Shown piece after piece: positions 60,351-64,000 of a DNA stretch of 64,000 nt. This stretch comes from Serratia fonticola (lineage in GTDB: Bacteria; Pseudomonadota; Gammaproteobacteria; Enterobacterales; Enterobacteriaceae), in the NCBI RefSeq assembly GCF_006715025.1, contig NZ_VFMK01000001.1, forward strand, positions 1,736,001 through 1,800,000. Reading direction: 5' to 3'. Below the pieces are notes generated by a model, which was not told where the DNA came from, searched no databases, and saw only the letters and a list, made by a program, of their open reading frames with translations. The number at the start of each line of letters is the position of its first letter. The stretch's first letter is position 1. The translations under genes were made by a program, and so were the position numbers.

Positions 60351-60614
60351 TCACAAGCTATCGGCGTGATGCAGGATGACAAACTTATCCCACAGCTGTT
60401 CCTGACTTTCTACGTGCTGCGGATCGGTAATGATGGTGTTATCGATCGGGCATACCTGCTGGCAGGTCGGGGTATCGTAGTGCCCGACGCATTCCGTGCA
60501 GCGGTTGGCATCAATCTGGTAAATCTCATCCCCCATCGAAATCGCCTGGTTCGGGCACTCCGGCTCGCACATATCGCAGTTGATACATTTGCGTGTGATT
60601 AGCAGGGCCATGGC
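60351..60614 (-). CDS. yfhL: 2[4Fe-4S] ferredoxin YfhL
   Basis: 87 residues from MALLITRKCINCDMCEPECP. Two clusters of cysteines: CINCDMCEPECPNQA and CTECVGHYDTPTCQQVCPID, the second with the wide spacing typical of YfhL/Alvin ferredoxins. It lies between acpS and yfhH. In E. coli yfhL is required for some hydroxylations of tRNA. Confidence 0.94.
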   Translation of the reverse strand, partial: AMALLITRKCINCDMCEPECPNQAISMGDEIYQIDANRCTECVGHYDTPTCQQVCPIDNTIITDPQHVESQEQLWDKFVILHHADSL

Positions 60615-60664
60615 AATTCTCTCATTATTTACAGGGCATTTTTGCGCAGCGCAGATTATACGCA

Positions 60665-61513
60665 TTACACCAGTTTTTTCATCAACTGTTCGCTATGGCG
60701 GATACGATGGGGGGCACGGTCGAGGTCATGCTGGATCAGGGCCATAAACAGCAGATCGGTCAGCGCGAATTGTGCGGTGCTGGAAGAAATCGCTGCGCTA
60801 CGGGTAATGGGCTCTTCCGCAATGGTATACAGGCAATGATCGGCTCGCTGTTGCAGGCCATTTGGCGAGAAGCTGGTCAGCGCCAATACGCGTGCGCCAG
60901 CAACGCGGGCTTCTTCCGCCGCCAGATGGATCTCGCGCCGCTCGCCGCTAAACGAGATCGCCACTAACAGGTCGTCTTTGCTTAGTGCCTGCACGGTGGC
61001 GAGTTGAACATGCATGTCTGATTCCGCCATGGCCATGATGCCAATTTTCAACAGCTTGAATGAAAAGTCTTTGGCGGCCAGCCCAGAGGCACCGATCCCG
61101 ATCAAAATCACCCGACGTGCTGCACATAGCATATCCAAGGCGGTACGCAGCCGCTGTTCGCTGTTGATATCCAGCGTAGCTCTTAATGCAGACTGCTTTT
61201 CCGCCAGCAATTTTTCACCGACGGTTTTCAGCGGATCACTGTTGAGGATCTGATTATGCAAGATCACAAGCGGTTCTGCCTGCGGCTGCACCAGGGCTTC
61301 GCTTAACGCCAGCTTTAACGCTGGAAAGCCTTTATAACCCACTTTCTGGGCGAATTTGACCACGCTGGATTGGCTGACCCCGGTCAACTGCGCCAGTTTT
61401 TGTGAACTGAGTTGGCATGCCTGCTCCGCATTTTCCAGCAGGAAATCTGACAGCTTACGGTCATTTTGTGCCAACGTGGGGTACATCTGACGAATGCGAA
61501 AAAGGGGGCTCAT
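60665..61513 (-). CDS. yfhH: RpiR/MurR-family regulator YfhH
   Basis: 282 residues, as E. coli YfhH. N-terminal HTH_6 (QMYPTLAQNDRKLSDFLLEN, KLAQLTGVSQSSVVKFAQKV), then an SIS sugar isomerase domain (ILIGIGASGLAAKDFSFKLL, DDLLVAISFSGERREIHLAA). The sensed phosphosugar is unknown. Start chosen at MSPLFRIRQMYPT. Confidence 0.9.
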   Translation of the reverse strand: MSPLFRIRQMYPTLAQNDRKLSDFLLENAEQACQLSSQKLAQLTGVSQSSVVKFAQKVGYKGFPALKLALSEALVQPQAEPLVILHNQILNSDPLKTVGEKLLAEKQSALRATLDINSEQRLRTALDMLCAARRVILIGIGASGLAAKDFSFKLLKIGIMAMAESDMHVQLATVQALSKDDLLVAISFSGERREIHLAAEEARVAGARVLALTSFSPNGLQQRADHCLYTIAEEPITRSAAISSSTAQFALTDLLFMALIQHDLDRAPHRIRHSEQLMKKLV

Positions 61514-61711
61514 TAGCGTTTTCCTTTGAATCAGCAGGGCATTCTGCCACGCCACCAGACAAAATGTGCAATGAAAGTTTTTGTGGGTTTACGGCTAAAT
61601 TAGTTTAGCTTAGGACAGAGTGATGTTGTATCTGGTTGGCAGGGTGATTACGATAATTGCCTGGTATATATTCATTTGGAAAATGGGTTTAGCGATCCTG
61701 AGGGTGAACAC

Positions 61712-62368
61712 TTGACTGACAAACCAAGCCAGGAGACTGCAGAGATCCATCGTGTGGTGTTTTTTGATCTGGATGGCACCTTACACCAGCAAGATATGTT
61801 TGGCAGTTTTCTGCGCTTTCTGTTGCGGCGATTACCATTGAATTTACTCCTGGTAATACCGTTGTTGCCGGTTGTTGGGCTGGGGATGCTGATAGGTGGA
61901 CGTGCGACGCGCTGGCCGATGAGCCTGCTGCTGTGGTCGATGACTTTTGGCCGTTCGGAGGCCCGGCTGAAAGCGCTTGAGGCGCAGTTTGTCAGCTATT
62001 TCCGCCATAAAGTGACCGCATTCCCGGTGGTACAGATGCGGTTGCGTCAGTATCTGGATGCCCCCGATGCACAAGTATGGTTGATCACCGGTTCACCCGA
62101 ACGTTTGGTGGAGCAGGTTTATCGTGACTCTGCGTTTCTGCCCCGGGTGCGTCTGGTGGGCAGCCAGATTGCGCGTCACAATGGTGGGTGGGTATTGCCG
62201 ATGCGTTGCCTGGGCATGCAGAAGGTGGTGCAACTCGAGCGGCGTATTGGTGCCCCGCTTAAGCTGTTCAGTGGTTACAGCGACAGTAAACAGGATAACC
62301 CGTTGCTGTTTTTCTGTGAGCATCGTTGGCGGGTCAGTAAAGAAGGCGAGCTACAACAACTGGAATAA
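61712..62368 (+). CDS. pgpC: phosphatidylglycerophosphatase C
   Basis: 218 residues. HAD phosphatase: HRVVFFDLDGTLHQQDMFGS with the DxD nucleophile, LITGSPERLVEQVY and SGYSDSKQDNPLLFFCEHRW. An internal hydrophobic stretch (LLLVIPLLPVVGLGMLIGG) anchors it in the membrane. E. coli yfhB. Start is probably TTG at 61712 with GAGGG 8 bases upstream; an upstream TTG (61676) is the alternative. Confidence 0.9.
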   Translation: MTDKPSQETAEIHRVVFFDLDGTLHQQDMFGSFLRFLLRRLPLNLLLVIPLLPVVGLGMLIGGRATRWPMSLLLWSMTFGRSEARLKALEAQFVSYFRHKVTAFPVVQMRLRQYLDAPDAQVWLITGSPERLVEQVYRDSAFLPRVRLVGSQIARHNGGWVLPMRCLGMQKVVQLERRIGAPLKLFSGYSDSKQDNPLLFFCEHRWRVSKEGELQQLE

Positions 62369-62374
62369 AAATGA

Positions 62375-62405
62375 AGCTCCCTCGCACTCTCGCCGAGGGA
62401 GCTTG
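62375..62405. terminator. bidirectional terminator between pgpC and yiaY
   Basis: AAGCTCCCTCG-CACTCTCGC-CGAGGGAGCTT; perfect 11-bp stem between convergent genes. Confidence 0.8.
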
Positions 62406-62412
62406 GCAGGCT

Positions 62413-63564
62413 TTACATTGCAGCGTTAAAGATCGCTACGATTTGCTCATGGCTTGCCTGAATTGGATTGGTAAACCCGCAGGCGTCTTTCAGCGCGTTG
62501 GCGGCCAGCGTATCAAAGTCTTCCTCTTTAACTTTCAGATCGCGTAACCCGGCTGGAATACCCACGTCTTTCGCCAACTGGCGGATAGCGGCGATACACA
62601 GCGCCGCGCCTTGTTGATCGCTTTGACCTGTGACATCGACCCCCATCGCGGCAGCAATATCTTTCAGGCGACCAGCGGCAACCGTGGCATTGAATTCCTG
62701 CACATGTGGCAGCAGGACGGCGTTACATACGCCGTGAGGCAGATCGTAGAAGCCCCCCAACTGGTGTGCCATAGCATGGACATAACCCAGGGACGCATTA
62801 TTAAATGCCATGCCAGCCAGGAATTGGGCATAGGCCATGTTTTCACGCGCCTGCATGTTTTGCCCGTCGGCGACGGCATCACGCAACGATTCGGCGATCA
62901 TGGTGGCGGCCTTCAGGGCGCAGGCATCGGTGATAGGGTTGGCGGCGCTGGAAACATAGGCTTCGATAGCGTGCGTCAGGGCGTCCATACCGGTTGCGGC
63001 GGTCAGGCCTTTCGGCATACCAGCCATCAGATGCGGATCGTTGACAGACAGCAGCGGGGTGACATGTTTATCAACAATCGCCATTTTGATATGGCGCACT
63101 TCATCGGTGATGATACAAAAACGCGTCATCTCAGAAGCGGTGCCTGCGGTGGTATTGATTGCCACCATAGGTAATTGCGGCTTAGCCGAACGATCCACCC
63201 CTTCATAGTCTTTGATCTCCCCACCGTTAGCAGCGACCAGGGCGATACCTTTCGCGCAGTCGTGTGGAGAACCGCCACCGAGTGAAATCACGCAATCACA
63301 GTGGTGTTCGTGCAACAGAGCCAGGCCTTGTTTCACATTCTCTGTGGTTGGGTTGGGGTGCGTGCCGTCATACACACAGCTTTCAATTTTCTGTGCTGCC
63401 AGCAGCTGTTGCACTTGAGCAACAACCCCAATGCTGTTCAAAACCTTATCGGTGACGATCAGCGCGCGATGCAGGCCATGCTCTTTCATGGTTTTTGCTG
63501 CTTCTTGCAGGCAACCGGAACCAATCATGTTGACGGAAGGGATAAAAAATGTTGAGGCAGCCAT
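62413..63564 (-). CDS. yiaY: iron-containing alcohol dehydrogenase YiaY (L-threonine dehydrogenase)
   Basis: 383 residues, same as E. coli YiaY. MAASTFFIPSVNMIGSGCLQ, SLGGGSPHDCAKGIALVAAN and TGMDALTHAIEAYVSSAANP, then metal ligands in AMAHQLGGFYDLPHGVCNAV. Group III metal-dependent ADH fold. Monocistronic. Confidence 0.93.
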   Translation of the reverse strand: MAASTFFIPSVNMIGSGCLQEAAKTMKEHGLHRALIVTDKVLNSIGVVAQVQQLLAAQKIESCVYDGTHPNPTTENVKQGLALLHEHHCDCVISLGGGSPHDCAKGIALVAANGGEIKDYEGVDRSAKPQLPMVAINTTAGTASEMTRFCIITDEVRHIKMAIVDKHVTPLLSVNDPHLMAGMPKGLTAATGMDALTHAIEAYVSSAANPITDACALKAATMIAESLRDAVADGQNMQARENMAYAQFLAGMAFNNASLGYVHAMAHQLGGFYDLPHGVCNAVLLPHVQEFNATVAAGRLKDIAAAMGVDVTGQSDQQGAALCIAAIRQLAKDVGIPAGLRDLKVKEEDFDTLAANALKDACGFTNPIQASHEQIVAIFNAAM

Positions 63565-63746
63565 AACCTACTCCTTAATAAAGGCTTTTGCGTGCCTGAA
63601 CATTACCGCGCTAACCATTAAGTAAATATGATCTATCGCAATTTTGTTAGCGAAAGGTTGCTTAATTTTACTGTTTGATTTTCAATCAATTTCTCTATTT
63701 TTTAGATAAATGAGTAAAATTTAATCATTACTTTAATTGATGTTCT

Positions 63747-63999
63747 CTATTCGTCGGCGATGTCATGAGGTTTGCGACCCAACTGCCAGATCTTTTCCGC
63801 ATAGTGGCCCAATGCCCACAGGCTTAGCCCCAGCACCACAAAGAAGACCGCCTTTGGCATGCTGTCCCAGAAGAACTCAAAGAAGCGGGTATACAGATTG
63901 ATCGCGAGAAAGGTTAGCCCGAAGCCACGTAACATGCCGTCGTCACGTTTTAACCCAAGCCAGATGGCGGCGGCGGCAACCAGGCCAAACAGTAGGCTC
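63747..63999 (-). CDS. DUF2157-like membrane protein, N-terminal part outside window
   Basis: The frame is open to the right edge, so only the last 84 or so residues are seen: two or more hydrophobic segments (MLRGFGLTFLAINLYTRFFE, AVFFVVLGLSLWALGHYAEK), preceded by SLLFGLVAAAAIWLGLKRDD. This ending is like that of GDYXXLXY/DUF2157 multi-pass proteins. Stop at 63747. Start not in the window. Confidence 0.7.
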   Translation of the reverse strand, partial: SLLFGLVAAAAIWLGLKRDDGMLRGFGLTFLAINLYTRFFEFFWDSMPKAVFFVVLGLSLWALGHYAEKIWQLGRKPHDIADE

Positions 64000-64000
64000 C

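Overview
The window is chromosomal DNA of an enterobacterium of the Yersiniaceae, most likely Serratia. The right half carries the housekeeping order smpB-ssrA / ratA-rnfH / bamE / recN / nadK / grpE, then ung, grcA, srmB, trmN6, nadB, rpoE-rseABC, lepA-lepB-rnc-era-recO-pdxJ-acpS, yfhL, yfhH, pgpC, as in Escherichia coli. The phospholipase pair phlA-phlB points to Serratia. The species cannot be fixed from sequence reading alone.

Layout. 1-5.0 kb: small chromosomal genes (AraC-type regulator cut by the window edge, ygaC, DUF1198 protein, smrA, DoxX protein, YodC-like protein, LysR regulator, GNAT). 5.2-20.2 kb: a phage late-gene block made of a Q-type antiterminator followed by a complete lambda-order siphovirus tail operon (U-like, V-like, G/GT with a -1 frameshift, tape measure, M, L, K, I, giant J, fibre). 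It has no integrase, terminase, portal, capsid, replication or lysis genes, so the best reading is an F-type (non-contractile) tailocin, or else a degraded prophage. 20.3-24.2 kb: chromosomal genes again (methyltransferase, GNAT, hydrolase, ygaP-ygaV, LysE-type exporter). 24.5-28.8 kb: a three-gene sugar cluster on the minus strand (LacI regulator, GPH transporter, GH91 inulin fructotransferase-like enzyme without signal peptide), which I infer takes up and hydrolyses difructose anhydride. 29-36 kb: an AT-rich island at the 3' end of ssrA with an integrase broken by one TGA, a large AAA-type ATPase whose start overlaps the integrase, and a plus-strand set of a trypsin-like protease, a glycine-rich membrane protein and an unknown 461-residue protein. 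36-64 kb: conserved core genome.

How the parts work together. The tail block looks built for all-or-none expression: several intrinsic terminators sit between its genes and a processive antiterminator is encoded directly upstream. The island set (protease, membrane protein, partner) is the best candidate for an undescribed defence or toxin system, by analogy with protease-activated pore formers; this is inference. In the core part, regulatory sites fit the genes: tandem LexA boxes at recN, a sigma32 promoter at grpE, an FNR-like site at grcA and a sigmaE promoter at rpoE.
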